A DNA stretch of 64,000 bases from DATLFA01 sp035525225 (GTDB taxonomy: Bacteria; Actinomycetota; Acidimicrobiia; Acidimicrobiales; WLNW01): NCBI GenBank assembly GCA_035525225.1, contig DATLFA010000051.1:34994-98993 (forward strand), read 5' to 3'. The notes beneath the pieces were generated by a model. It worked only from the letters and a program-made list of their open reading frames with translations. It was not told the origin of the DNA and searched no databases. Of the stretch, positions 8,308-16,638 are shown one piece after another. Positions within the stretch are counted from its first letter, which is position 1. Every line of letters starts with the position of its first letter. The position numbers and the translations under genes were made by a program.

Positions 8308-9654
8308 TCAGCGCAGCGGTCGCAGCGGCAGGTGCGCCGTCATCGCGGAACCGACGGGCCCCAAGAGCATGCGCTGACGATGCAGCCGGCGGTTGAACAG
8401 TGCGATCAGCTCCGCGTCGCGCTCGGCGCCGGCGGCAAGCACGAAGCGTTCGAGAGCAGTCTCGCCCTCTTGCCACGACCGAGGTCGCACCCCCAACAGT
8501 TGTGCGATGTCGTCGAGATCGCACTCGACAACGATCGCCCCGATCTCATCGAAGCGGTCGAGATGGCGCGCCAGCCGAAACGCGATGCGCTGTTGGTAGG
8601 CGGACAGCTCATCGACGCCGCGAATCGTCCGCAGGCTTCGCACCAGATGCCGGTGGGCCACACTCACCGGCGATTCCCCGGGCTCGGGTACATCGACTTC
8701 GTCGAGTACGACGCCGACGAACTGCGCCAACGATTCGAGTGCGTAGAGGTTGGTCTCACTGCACCACTGCTTGTAGTTCATGAGATCGCTCTCGGGCGTG
8801 GGGTCGGCCAGCGCGCGGTGCAACGCCAGCTGCGTGGTGAAAGAGAACGCGAAGTGGTGATAATCGATCGCGTCGAGGTCGACGCGATGCCCGCTGATCG
8901 CGCCATAGCGATCGTAGAACGCCTGCAGGTCGCCGTAGCCGATGACGGTGTCGCGCATCCGCAACCCGGCGAGATCCATGAGCGCGTCGCCGATGTGAGC
9001 CAACTCCAGATCGAGCAAGGACACGATGCGGCCCTCACGGTGCATGAACTGCCCCGAGTCCCACACGACCACGGCGGGGCGGATGTGGTGCTGCGGGGGA
9101 TTGCGGTCGATCCACCCGAGGCAGAACTCCATGTACGGGTCGGGGCGCCTCTTGCTCGCCCGGTACGCCCGCTCATAGGCCCGCATGCCGGTGCGGGCGA
9201 CCTCCGCATCGTCGACGGGCGCTTCGACGCCGGCGCGGATGAACGCATCGAGATCGAGGGCGTGCATACGAGCCAGGATCTCGGCGTAGTGCGCCATCAC
9301 CGAGTCACGGTCGACCTCCGCGTGGCCGTGGAAGTCGACGCTGCCGAAGGTGCGCTCCATCACGATCGCCTTCGGGTTGTCGCAGAAGCCGTGGACGCGA
9401 GGCACCGGAATCCCATTGTCATAGAGCAGTTGCTGCACGTGCAGTTCATGCTCCAGCGGAAAGATCGGCGCCATGTCGGTGCGTTCGCCCCGAACGTACA
9501 GATGCACGTCGGCGCCGCCCGTCAGACGCACGTCGACGAACCAGGCCGGCCGCCACCTTGCCTGCTGGCTGATCGCGGTGATCTCACCGCCGAGGTTGGC
9601 AGCGATCCATGCGACCACCTGCGCTTCTGCGCCAAAGTCCGGTTCAGCATCCAT
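8308..9654 (-). CDS. Aminoglycoside-phosphotransferase-fold (ACAD10/11-type) kinase-like protein
   Basis: A 448-residue APH-fold protein of the kind found beside acyl-CoA dehydrogenases. The lobes are recognisable (YDNGIPVPRVHGF; IVMERTFG), and the metal-binding DLE of SLLDLELAHIGDALMDLAG is present. The catalytic loop, normally HGDxxxxN, reads WDSGQFM, so the Asp is kept but the Asn is replaced by Phe. The paralogue at 39098 has a complete WGDPRPGN loop. The ATG at 9654 is preferred to a TTG two codons upstream. In ACAD10/11 systems this domain phosphorylates 4-hydroxyacyl-CoA; that role is possible here but the changed loop weakens it. Confidence 0.82.
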   Translation of the reverse strand: MDAEPDFGAEAQVVAWIAANLGGEITAISQQARWRPAWFVDVRLTGGADVHLYVRGERTDMAPIFPLEHELHVQQLLYDNGIPVPRVHGFCDNPKAIVMERTFGSVDFHGHAEVDRDSVMAHYAEILARMHALDLDAFIRAGVEAPVDDAEVARTGMRAYERAYRASKRRPDPYMEFCLGWIDRNPPQHHIRPAVVVWDSGQFMHREGRIVSLLDLELAHIGDALMDLAGLRMRDTVIGYGDLQAFYDRYGAISGHRVDLDAIDYHHFAFSFTTQLALHRALADPTPESDLMNYKQWCSETNLYALESLAQFVGVVLDEVDVPEPGESPVSVAHRHLVRSLRTIRGVDELSAYQQRIAFRLARHLDRFDEIGAIVVECDLDDIAQLLGVRPRSWQEGETALERFVLAAGAERDAELIALFNRRLHRQRMLLGPVGSAMTAHLPLRPLR

Positions 9655-9746
9655 GGTCAACCACGACGGAAGCCAATCACATCGCGTGTCACATTGGTCG
9701 AGCGGGAGCGCGAAGATGGGGCAGGCGCATTCTCGAAGGGGATTTC

Positions 9747-10400
9747 ATGGAACAGCTCCGAACGATTGGTCATCTCGCGCTGCACTACGGGCCCGGTGAC
9801 CAACAGGGGGCGCGGCGGCTGCTCGAGCTCTGTGGCTGCACGTTGCTCGACAATGGTCCCTCGCCGGGCAACGACGGGTTCTGCACCGTGTTGCTCGACG
9901 GCACGACCGCGTCGCATGCGGAGAACCTGATGTTCTTGTCGCCGGTGGGCAAAGCGCAGCTCGAGCTCGAGCAGGCGATCGCGAAAGGGCTTCGCATCGG
10001 TAGCGACGACGAAGACCCCGCCGCGGCGTTGTTCACGCAGTTCAAGTACGAAAAGCCCGAGTCGTCGGCGCACATCGGCATTCGATACGCCTCGTTCGAG
10101 TCGCTCGAGGACACGGTCATGGCGCTCGAGAAAGCAGCGAAGCCCGGAGGCGAGCTCGCGGGACGGCTCGAGATCACCAAGCTCAAGGCGCCGCCCGGCC
10201 TCGATCCCGAAGTCGATCGTCGCATCGCATCCTCACCGATCTTCACCGATGACACGTTGCCGTCATTTGCGAAGTGGTGGGTGCAGATCTTCGTCCGTAC
10301 CAACCTCTTCGCGCACGGCCTGTTGAGCTTCGGGCAGACGATCGAGCTCGACTACGTGTTCGAACCGTTCTTCTCCCACCTGCCGCCCAAGTTCGGGTGA
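9747..10400 (+). CDS. Conserved-looking protein of unknown function, possibly VOC-like
   Basis: A 217-residue protein that I do not recognise with confidence. The opening (RTIGHLALHYGPGD...ARRLLELCGC) resembles the start of a vicinal-oxygen-chelate module, and LMFLSPVG could be a module end, but a second clear module is not visible. There is no signal peptide or membrane segment. The ATG at 9747 has GAAGGGG upstream. It is 13 bases ahead of an enoyl-CoA hydratase and divergent from the kinase, so it probably serves the same catabolic step or binds its substrate. Confidence 0.75.
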   Translation: MEQLRTIGHLALHYGPGDQQGARRLLELCGCTLLDNGPSPGNDGFCTVLLDGTTASHAENLMFLSPVGKAQLELEQAIAKGLRIGSDDEDPAAALFTQFKYEKPESSAHIGIRYASFESLEDTVMALEKAAKPGGELAGRLEITKLKAPPGLDPEVDRRIASSPIFTDDTLPSFAKWWVQIFVRTNLFAHGLLSFGQTIELDYVFEPFFSHLPPKFG

Positions 10401-10413
10401 CCGGGTCGTCAAC

Positions 10414-11247
10414 ATGGACGACAACTTCGGCGTGCTCCGCGTCGCCTCGGAGGGTGCCGTCGCGGTCGTGACTATCGACAACCCGCCTACCAATCTCGTG
10501 GGTGGACCATTCATCGGGGACCTGATCACGTTCGTCGATGCTGTGGAAGCGGACGAGAGCATCAAGGTGGTCGTCTTCCGTAGCGCGGACCCCGACTTCT
10601 TTCTGATGCACGGCGACGTGGAGCAGTTGGTCAATGCCCCACGGCGCGCGTATGAGCCAGCAACCACACCGAACGTCGCGGCCGTCACCTTCGAACGGCT
10701 GCGCAGAAGCCGAGTGGTGAGCATCGGCATGATCGACGGACAGGCTCGTGGGGGAGGAGCGGAGTTCCTGACCGCGCTCGACCTGCGAGTCGGCTCCGAT
10801 CGCACCGTGCTCGGGCAGCCCGAAGTTCCGATGGGAATCCTGCCCGGCGCCGGCGGGACGTCGCGCCTGCCGCGGCTGCTCGGTCGTAGTCGCGCGCTCG
10901 ACCTTATTCTGACGGCCCGTGACGTCGACGCCAACGAGGCGCTCGCCATTGGCTGGATCGACCGTCTCCTGCCGAGCGTCGATCTCGAATCGCACACCAT
11001 GGCCTTGGCGCAGCACATCGCGCGGATGCCAGCAGCGTCGATCGAAGCAGTGAAACGGGTGGTCGATATCTCGCTGCGCGATGGAGACCTCGATGTCGCG
11101 CTCACGGCGGAGACCGATGCTCTGGGACAGCTCATGTCGCTCGATACACGCGAGATCAACATGCGCCGCTTTCTCGACGCGGGCGGCCAGACGCGAGAGG
11201 CCGAGCTCACTCGCAACGCGTCGCTGATCCAGGCGATGCTCGAATGA
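10414..11247 (+). CDS. Enoyl-CoA hydratase/isomerase with both catalytic glutamates
   Basis: A 277-residue crotonase. Both glutamates expected of a true hydratase are present: GGGAE and GQPEVPMGILPGAGGTSRLP, the latter segment being very close to canonical enoyl-CoA hydratases. The first oxyanion segment is unusual (DPDFFLMHGD instead of FCAGAD), a variant also seen in some crotonases. It should hydrate 2-enoyl-CoA. It is probably cotranscribed with the unknown gene upstream. Its stop overlaps the ATG of a 31-codon remnant (11244). Confidence 0.86.
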   Translation: MDDNFGVLRVASEGAVAVVTIDNPPTNLVGGPFIGDLITFVDAVEADESIKVVVFRSADPDFFLMHGDVEQLVNAPRRAYEPATTPNVAAVTFERLRRSRVVSIGMIDGQARGGGAEFLTALDLRVGSDRTVLGQPEVPMGILPGAGGTSRLPRLLGRSRALDLILTARDVDANEALAIGWIDRLLPSVDLESHTMALAQHIARMPAASIEAVKRVVDISLRDGDLDVALTAETDALGQLMSLDTREINMRRFLDAGGQTREAELTRNASLIQAMLE

Positions 11248-11339
11248 CCACGGGCTTGCTCCGCATCAGCGACCACTACGCGCCGGCGAAGGCGATCTAC
11301 GACGGCCTCTCGGGATCGTCTGAGCGCGCTGCGCGCTGA
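11244..11339 (+). pseudogene. 31-codon ATGA-coupled ORF, possible 5' remnant of a gene cut by the HNH locus
   Basis: The ATG at 11244 overlaps the enoyl-CoA hydratase stop in the same way as the real operon junctions in this window. The product starts MTTGLLRISDHYAPAKAIYDG and then runs into a stop at 11337-11339. From 11297 onward it is antisense to the HNH gene. The beginning looks protein-like but I cannot name the family. The reading that it is the head of a downstream operon gene truncated by arrival of the HNH locus is inference; a chance ORF is possible. Confidence 0.35.
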
Positions 11340-12355
11340 GCGGCGTGGCGGGCCTTGTGGCACCGCCAGCACCGGATCTTCAGTTCTTCGACGATCGTGT
11401 GCTTGGTCTGATCAAAGTCGGGGTCGTGGTCGTATTGCAGCAAAGTGGTAGATCCGCAGTCGACACAGGCACGGTCACGTTCGCGCACCACCCGCCTTTG
11501 TCGCTCCGTGGGGTGTCGTTGGCGCCCCGATGCATTGATGGGCCGACGCTCCGCATCGTGGATGAGCACACGGAGGAACGCGTCGGGCACGAGCCGCTCG
11601 ACGACACTGTCGGCGATCGGGGTGCCGTCGTCGAGGCTGCAGCCGTCCCCCCGGATGTGGATGATGAGCTCGGCGGTCAGGTCGGCGCCCCCACCGGTGA
11701 CGATGGCAAGCAACGCGTCGGCGCGTTGTTGGGGCATAGACGGCCATTTGGCCACGGACAGTGAGTCTGGCGCGTCCGCGGACGCGTCTTCGCCACGCTC
11801 CGCGCGCATGACCTGCGCCTCGACCGCCGTCGTGAGGACACCACCGGGTTCGGGTGGGAGACGGAACCAACCCTCGACCATGCCATCCGCGGCGGTACGC
11901 CAACCGAGCTTGGTGGAGGCCCGGTGGCGAGCTTTGCGTTCGCTTTCCGTTTCGTGCCGGTTGAGCCATTCTGCCAAGGCAGTAGGCAGATGGCCTGCCG
12001 TGACACGCTCGGCAATCGCGCACAGATCATGTTGGTTCTCCTCGTTGGCCACCCTCGTTAGCGTTCGAACCTTGCTATAGGACAAGCGGCCGTCGCCGAA
12101 GCGCCGGGCAATCTCATCCACGTTGGACAGCGCGTGGCCGATGCGAAGCCACTCACGAGCGGTGCTCACCTCGGTATCGATTCGCTCACCGACCCAATGT
12201 GCACAAGTCGGTGCCTTGTCGAATGCCCATTCTCCGGACAGGTCGAATTCAACCAACAACACGATGAACGCCGACATGTCGCGCGATATGCGCAGCCCCG
12301 CATCGACGATCGCGGCGCGCAAAGGAGACCTAGGGGACAATACGGCTGTGGGCAT
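11297..12355 (-). CDS. DUF222 and HNH endonuclease domain protein (REP13E12-like family)
   Basis: A 352-residue protein of the actinobacterial DUF222-HNH family. The helical DUF222 part includes CAHWVGERIDTEVSTAREW near residues 50-70, and the C-terminal zinc/HNH part is CVDCG...LLQYDHD...RCWRCHKARH. The usual Asn of the HNH core appears to be replaced by Glu (EELKIRC). The ATG at 12355 is chosen because the family normally starts shortly before the conserved CAHWL-like motif; an extension to 12514 lacks family character. These genes are multicopy and thought to be mobile or selfish. A second one is cut by the right edge of the window. Confidence 0.8.
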   Translation of the reverse strand: MPTAVLSPRSPLRAAIVDAGLRISRDMSAFIVLLVEFDLSGEWAFDKAPTCAHWVGERIDTEVSTAREWLRIGHALSNVDEIARRFGDGRLSYSKVRTLTRVANEENQHDLCAIAERVTAGHLPTALAEWLNRHETESERKARHRASTKLGWRTAADGMVEGWFRLPPEPGGVLTTAVEAQVMRAERGEDASADAPDSLSVAKWPSMPQQRADALLAIVTGGGADLTAELIIHIRGDGCSLDDGTPIADSVVERLVPDAFLRVLIHDAERRPINASGRQRHPTERQRRVVRERDRACVDCGSTTLLQYDHDPDFDQTKHTIVEELKIRCWRCHKARHAAQRAARSDDPERPS

Positions 12356-12561
12356 GACGACTTCGGATGGCAGACCACAGGCCGGGTTCCGTCCTGAGGC
12401 GTGGACTCTTCGAAGTAGCCATGACGCAGGCTCACCAGCGCTCGCGCTGGCAGCATAACGACCAGGTGAGACAACCACTCGACCCTTGACATCGTCACTC
12501 GCAGTGGGAATCACGCGCCCGCGGACGCGCCCTTACCACCCGTAGTGGTTGTGAGTTTCGG
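12356..12561. other. 206-base intergenic region upstream of the HNH gene
   Basis: No gene is supported here. It holds a hairpin CCAGCG-CTCG-CGCTGG at 12435-12450, a perfect TTGACA at 12486-12491 without a matching -10 box on the plus strand, and a TATGCT -10-like box for the HNH gene on the minus strand. A further ACCAC-CCGTA-GTGGT hairpin lies just before the disrupted methyltransferase. Confidence 0.4.
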
Positions 12562-13393
12562 ATGCCGCGTTCGCTGTGTGCCAGCGAAGATGAAAGTCAT
12601 TGTCCTCGTGACGTGCCGGTGGTTACGGTGCGCGCGCTGGACGGAAACCCCCTTCACCACGACCGGTATCAGCGCGCGAACACTTACGACCCGCAGTGGG
12701 TCTTCGACAATCAGATGGGGCCGAATGCCCTGTGGCTGTTGGAGTCGCTCACCGAAGTCCTCCCGATCGGTGCCGGCGCCCGCGTGCTCGACCTCGGTTG
12801 TGGGCGGGCGATGACGTCGATCTTCCTTGCAAAGGAGTTCGGCGCTCGCGTCTGGCCACCGATCTGTGGATCGAAGCGTCGGACAACTACGAGCGTATCG
12901 TCAGCGCCGGAGTCGACGATCTCGTGACACCGATCCATGCCGAGGCGCACACGCTTCCTTTCGCAAGCGACTTCTTCGACATCATCATCAGCATCGACGC
13001 GTACCAGTACTTCGGGACCGCGGATCTCTACATCGGCTATTGGTCGACTTCCTTCGCCAGGGCGGACGAATTGGCGCAGTCATGCCCGCGTTGCTCGACG
13101 AGCACGGCGCGACGGTGCCCGAAGCGCTGGCTCCGTTCTGGAACAGGGAGTTCTGCTGCTTCCACGGGCCGGACTGGTGGCGAGCGCATTGGGCGAAAAC
13201 CGGCAAAGTCACCGTCGATCATGCCGACGCCATAGAAGACGGATGGCGGGATTGGCTGCGATTCGACGAGATCAGCGGCCCGCTTCTCGAAGGCTGGCGC
13301 CGCGACGCGGCGGCAAACTCCTCCGCGATGCTCCGCGCCGATCAAGGCGCGCTCCTCGGCTTCACCCGCCTCGCCGGAACAAGAGCCAGATGA
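12562..13393 (+). pseudogene. SAM-dependent methyltransferase disrupted by two single-base deletions
   Basis: Three consecutive frames together spell one class I methyltransferase. Frame one gives ARVLDLGCGRAMTSIFLAKEF; after TCTGG at 12855 the frame shifts and continues ATDLWIEASDNYERI...SIDAYQYFG; near 13040 it shifts again and continues VDFLRQGGRIGAVMPALLDE to the stop at 13393. Adding one G at 12855 (TGG GCC) and one T at 13040 (TAT TTG GTC) restores a continuous protein. The start may be ATG 12562 or GTG 12613. The stop overlaps the ATG of the next gene, so the operon layout is preserved. Real decay and sequencing error are both possible. Confidence 0.8.
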
Positions 13394-13899
13394 GTCGTGC
13401 AACGAGCGTCCGCCCGGCAACAGCCGACGACACTGCGGCAATCATCACCGTGTACCTCGAAGCGTGGCGCGCCGGATACGAAGGGATCCTCGATCCCGCG
13501 GAACTCGAGGTGCAGGCCCAGAAGCGCGCCAGCTACGACTGGCACGGCGCCATCACTCGTCCCGAAAGGGTTGTCTTCGTCGCCGAGCACGAGTTCGTGA
13601 TCGTCGGTGTCGCCGAGTGCGAGCCCGATGCACCCACCGACCGCCGCGCGAGGCTGCAGATTCTCTATCTGGTTCCTGGGGCGTGGGGCACTGGTGCGGC
13701 GGCCGCTCTCGTCGACGCGTCACTCGCCGAAGCACATCGCGCGGGTCGACGTGCCGTGTGGCTCGAACTCGTCCAGGCACAGGCCCGAGCGCGCCGGTTC
13801 TACGAGCGGGAAGGCTGGCGACTCGACGCGTCGATCCCACCGGTGTCGAACGGACTCGTTCGCTTGCTCCACTATCGCCACGACGTTACGGCGTTTTGA
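13390..13899 (+). CDS. GNAT-family N-acetyltransferase
   Basis: A 169-residue GNAT protein. It begins VRPATADDTAAIITVYLEAW, a typical N-terminal strand and helix, and has the acetyl-CoA pyrophosphate-binding segment LVPGAWGTGAAAALVDASL in place of the usual Q/RxxGxG/A, followed by RARRFYEREGW near the C-terminus. The ATG overlaps the stop of the disrupted methyltransferase. The acceptor is unknown; the end SNGLVRLLHYR resembles the small soluble GNATs that modify amines or antibiotics. Confidence 0.85.
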   Translation: MSRATSVRPATADDTAAIITVYLEAWRAGYEGILDPAELEVQAQKRASYDWHGAITRPERVVFVAEHEFVIVGVAECEPDAPTDRRARLQILYLVPGAWGTGAAAALVDASLAEAHRAGRRAVWLELVQAQARARRFYEREGWRLDASIPPVSNGLVRLLHYRHDVTAF

Positions 13900-13915
13900 T
13901 TGGTGCCGCGTTCGG

Positions 13916-13921
13916 TATCAT
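13916..13921 (+). promoter_or_regulatory. Possible -10 box of the P450 gene
   Basis: TATCAT, a good TANNNT -10 match, ends 15 bases before the ATG at 13937. A TTGATT sits upstream at 13896-13901, but its spacing of 14 is short. This suggests that the P450 can be transcribed separately from the GNAT gene. Confidence 0.3.
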
Positions 13922-13936
13922 GTCAGCATTCTCGAC

Positions 13937-15190
13937 ATGACCACCGGCACGCCACGCTCGCGCGGCGACGAGATCGTGCGAGCCTTGCTCACGCAGCCAT
14001 ACCCGCGCGACCCGTACCCGCTGTACCACGAACTGCGCTCGATCGACGCGGTGTTCCCGAGCGAAGCCGGGCCTTGGATCCTCACGAGCTATGACGCGTG
14101 CGCGCTCGCGTTTCGCTCGCCGTTGTTCGGTCAAGGCGAGTCGGCCGAACTCGTTCGGCAGGATCCGCGCTTCGAGTGGAGCGCGGTGTTGCAGTCGCTC
14201 GGCCAGATGATGGTTTTCATGGACCCGCCGGATCACACACGCCTGCGTCGCATCGTGTCGCGTGTCTTCAGTCCGCGAGTGATCGACGAGTTGCGGCCCT
14301 ACGTGCAACGGGTCGTCGACGACCTGCTCGTGCCTCTGGCGGGATCGGACGCCGACCTGGTCACGGACTTCGCTGATCTGATCCCGGTCACGGTCATCTG
14401 TGAGCTTTTGGGTGTGCCACACGAAGATCACGAGCAGTGCCGCGCCTGGAGCGAAGAGATCGCGCTCGCGATCGAACCCGTGGTTCCCGACGACTTCCTG
14501 CGCCGCGCCGACGCCGCGACGCGCTCGTATCAGGAGTACTTCGCCACACTCATCGCGGAGAAGCGCGCCCGACCGCAGGAAGATCTCCTCACCTTGTTGA
14601 TCCGCGCCGAGGATCAAGGCGACCAGTTGAACAATGCCGAGCTCGTCGCGATGGCGACGCTGCTGCTCGGTGCCGGCTTCGAAACCACCCGTAACGGCAT
14701 CGCCGGCGGCATCCTGGCACTGCTCACACACCCCGACGAGCTCGCACAACTGCGTCGCGACGCGACGCTCGACAAGTCGATGGTGGACGAGGTGTTGCGT
14801 TACGTGTCGCCCAACCAAACCTCGGTGGCGCGGTTCACGCTCGAAGACGTCGACGTGTTCGGAACCGCGGTCCCCAAGGGTGCACTGATGGCACCGGTGA
14901 TCGCGGCGGCCAACCGTGATCCGGCGCGATTCGCCGACCCTGACCGCCTCGATATCGACCGGCCCGACAATCTGCCGTTGACCTTCGCGCCCGGGCCGCA
15001 CTTGTGCCTTGGCGCCCCGGTGGCGCGGCTCGAGGTAGAGCTTGCGCTCACCACACTGGCGCGACGGTTCCCGGGCCTCGAGTTACTCGACGACGATCCG
15101 CCGATGCGCAACACCTGCAACCTCGGCCCCGGACCGCGTGGTCCGCAACATCTGCCGGTAGCGATGGGAAGCCAGACCGGTAGACGGTGA
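13937..15190 (+). CDS. Cytochrome P450
   Basis: A 417-residue soluble bacterial P450. The I-helix reads GAGFETTRNG with the normal acid-Thr pair for oxygen activation, the K-helix ExxR is EVLR, and the haem-binding loop FAPGPHLCLGAP places the iron ligand at about C357. Length and lack of a membrane anchor fit a class I cytoplasmic enzyme that needs ferredoxin and a reductase; no ferredoxin gene is seen in the window. It is less like the other two P450s (35674, 47016) than they are like each other. It probably hydroxylates a hydrophobic substrate. Confidence 0.95.
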   Translation: MTTGTPRSRGDEIVRALLTQPYPRDPYPLYHELRSIDAVFPSEAGPWILTSYDACALAFRSPLFGQGESAELVRQDPRFEWSAVLQSLGQMMVFMDPPDHTRLRRIVSRVFSPRVIDELRPYVQRVVDDLLVPLAGSDADLVTDFADLIPVTVICELLGVPHEDHEQCRAWSEEIALAIEPVVPDDFLRRADAATRSYQEYFATLIAEKRARPQEDLLTLLIRAEDQGDQLNNAELVAMATLLLGAGFETTRNGIAGGILALLTHPDELAQLRRDATLDKSMVDEVLRYVSPNQTSVARFTLEDVDVFGTAVPKGALMAPVIAAANRDPARFADPDRLDIDRPDNLPLTFAPGPHLCLGAPVARLEVELALTTLARRFPGLELLDDDPPMRNTCNLGPGPRGPQHLPVAMGSQTGRR

Positions 15191-15193
15191 CGA

Positions 15194-15514
15194 TCATCGG
15201 AGTACGTCGGTTGCGCGATGGTCGCGGTCCACTCCGCCGGTCAGGAAGACGTTGTTCACCGAGTTCTCGGTACGCAACGGCAGGATCTGCTGATAGACGT
15301 CCGACGCGTACCACTTGGTCGCGCTGGAACGATCCGGAAATTCTACGACGACGAGAGTCCCGGGACTTTGTCCCTCGAGCAATTGGGGATCGCCCCCGTG
15401 CACGATGAAATGACCGCCGTATGGGGCGAGCGTGGCATCGATGCGTTCGAGATATTCGACAATGGGCGGACCCATCTCCACGTCGGTCAGTACTGCTACC
15501 GCGTAACTCGCCAT
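15194..15514 (-). CDS. DUF1330-family small protein
   Basis: A 106-residue protein with the ferredoxin-like dimeric alpha/beta-barrel pattern of DUF1330: VEMGPPIVEYLERIDATLAPYGGHFIVHGG, then LVVVEFPDRSSATKWYAS. The ATG at 15514 is preferred over one 30 bases upstream because AGGAG sits just before it. The biochemical role of DUF1330 proteins is not established; they often accompany catabolic genes. It is convergent with the P450, 3 bases apart. Confidence 0.82.
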   Translation of the reverse strand: MASYAVAVLTDVEMGPPIVEYLERIDATLAPYGGHFIVHGGDPQLLEGQSPGTLVVVEFPDRSSATKWYASDVYQQILPLRTENSVNNVFLTGGVDRDHRATDVLR

Positions 15515-15611
15515 TTTCCGGCTCCTTGTGCCTCGGGGATGCACTGAACAGTGTCAGTGAGCGAGGTAATTGATGCAATTACCGCCGAGGTCATCGTGCG
15601 CCGGTAGTGGG

Positions 15612-16553
15612 CTACTTGCGGCCGACGATCGTGCGGAACTTCTGCACCACATCGGCGAGATAGTCCTGCGCCGCGATGGCGTCGTCGGGAACGCTCAGGC
15701 CGGCGCGCACGTCGGTTACTCCGGCGTCGACGAGAGCGGGAACGCCTTCGAGTGTGCGATCGACATCGACCTTGCCGCCGTCGCCTCTGACCGCGGGAAG
15801 GTTGCCGACGATTTGGATGTCGGATGGGTCACGGCCAGTCGCCGCGACACCTTCGCGCATCTTCACGATGGCTTCGCCGACCTCTTTGGCCGAGGGACCC
15901 CACGGGATCCATCCGCTGCCGAACCGGGCGATGCGCTTGATGACGCGGGGATTGACGGTGCCGCTCACCCAGATCGGGACGCCGCCTGCCTGGCGCGGCT
16001 TGGGCATCTGATGGATCGCTTCGAAGGTCAACAGATCGTCGCTGAAGCTCGCTCGCTGTTCGCGCCAGAGGGTCTGCATGACCGAGAGCGAATGGTCAAG
16101 CAGTCGACCGCGTCCCTCGAATTCGAGCCCTGCGGCTTCGTACTCTTCCCTCTGCCAACCGACGCCCACGCCGAGATCGACTCGTCCGTCCGACAACACG
16201 TCGAGTGTCGACAGCGTCTTCGCCAAGACGACGGGTCGGCGCAGCGCGGCGATCACGATGTTGGTGCCGAGACGAATTTGCGTGGTGATGCCCGCGAGCA
16301 CCGAGAGCACGGTGAGCGGCTCGAGCCAGAGACCGTCGGGGCCCGTTGGTTGCTTGCCACCGATCGCACCGCCGAGCTCAGGCCGGCCATAGGCCTCGAG
16401 ATTCTCGCCGTACACGACGTGGTCGGAGACGACGAGGCGATCGATACCCGCAGCATCGGCAGCCTTGGCTCGATCGAGCATGTGCGGCCACGACCCCTGA
16501 TCGTCGGCGGCGAAGGTGAGGAGGGCCATCGAGAGCTGGGGTGACTGGGGCAT
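15612..16553 (-). CDS. LLM-class (probably F420-dependent) oxidoreductase
   Basis: A 313-residue luciferase-like TIM-barrel protein of the F420-associated group. Typical segments are DRLVVSDHVVYG near residue 40, IRLGTNIVIAALRRPVVLAKTLSTLDVLSDGR and LGVGVGWQREEYEAAG, followed by the variable C-terminal half. It likely oxidises or reduces an alcohol, ketone or enone using F420 or FMN; sequence alone does not separate these. It lies on the same strand and 85 bases downstream of the Gfo/Idh/MocA gene. Confidence 0.9.
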   Translation of the reverse strand: MPQSPQLSMALLTFAADDQGSWPHMLDRAKAADAAGIDRLVVSDHVVYGENLEAYGRPELGGAIGGKQPTGPDGLWLEPLTVLSVLAGITTQIRLGTNIVIAALRRPVVLAKTLSTLDVLSDGRVDLGVGVGWQREEYEAAGLEFEGRGRLLDHSLSVMQTLWREQRASFSDDLLTFEAIHQMPKPRQAGGVPIWVSGTVNPRVIKRIARFGSGWIPWGPSAKEVGEAIVKMREGVAATGRDPSDIQIVGNLPAVRGDGGKVDVDRTLEGVPALVDAGVTDVRAGLSVPDDAIAAQDYLADVVQKFRTIVGRK

Positions 16554-16638
16554 GCACTGTCCTATCGGTCGGGCTGGCGTATCGAGCGGGGAGTGTGACT
16601 ACGTGCCGGCGAACGTAGTCCGCACGGTCGCCCCGCGC

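Noticed and set aside
12486..12491. Perfect TTGACA as a promoter for the methyltransferase remnant
   Set aside because: At 16-18 base spacing no TANNNT box is found, so a functional promoter cannot be supported.
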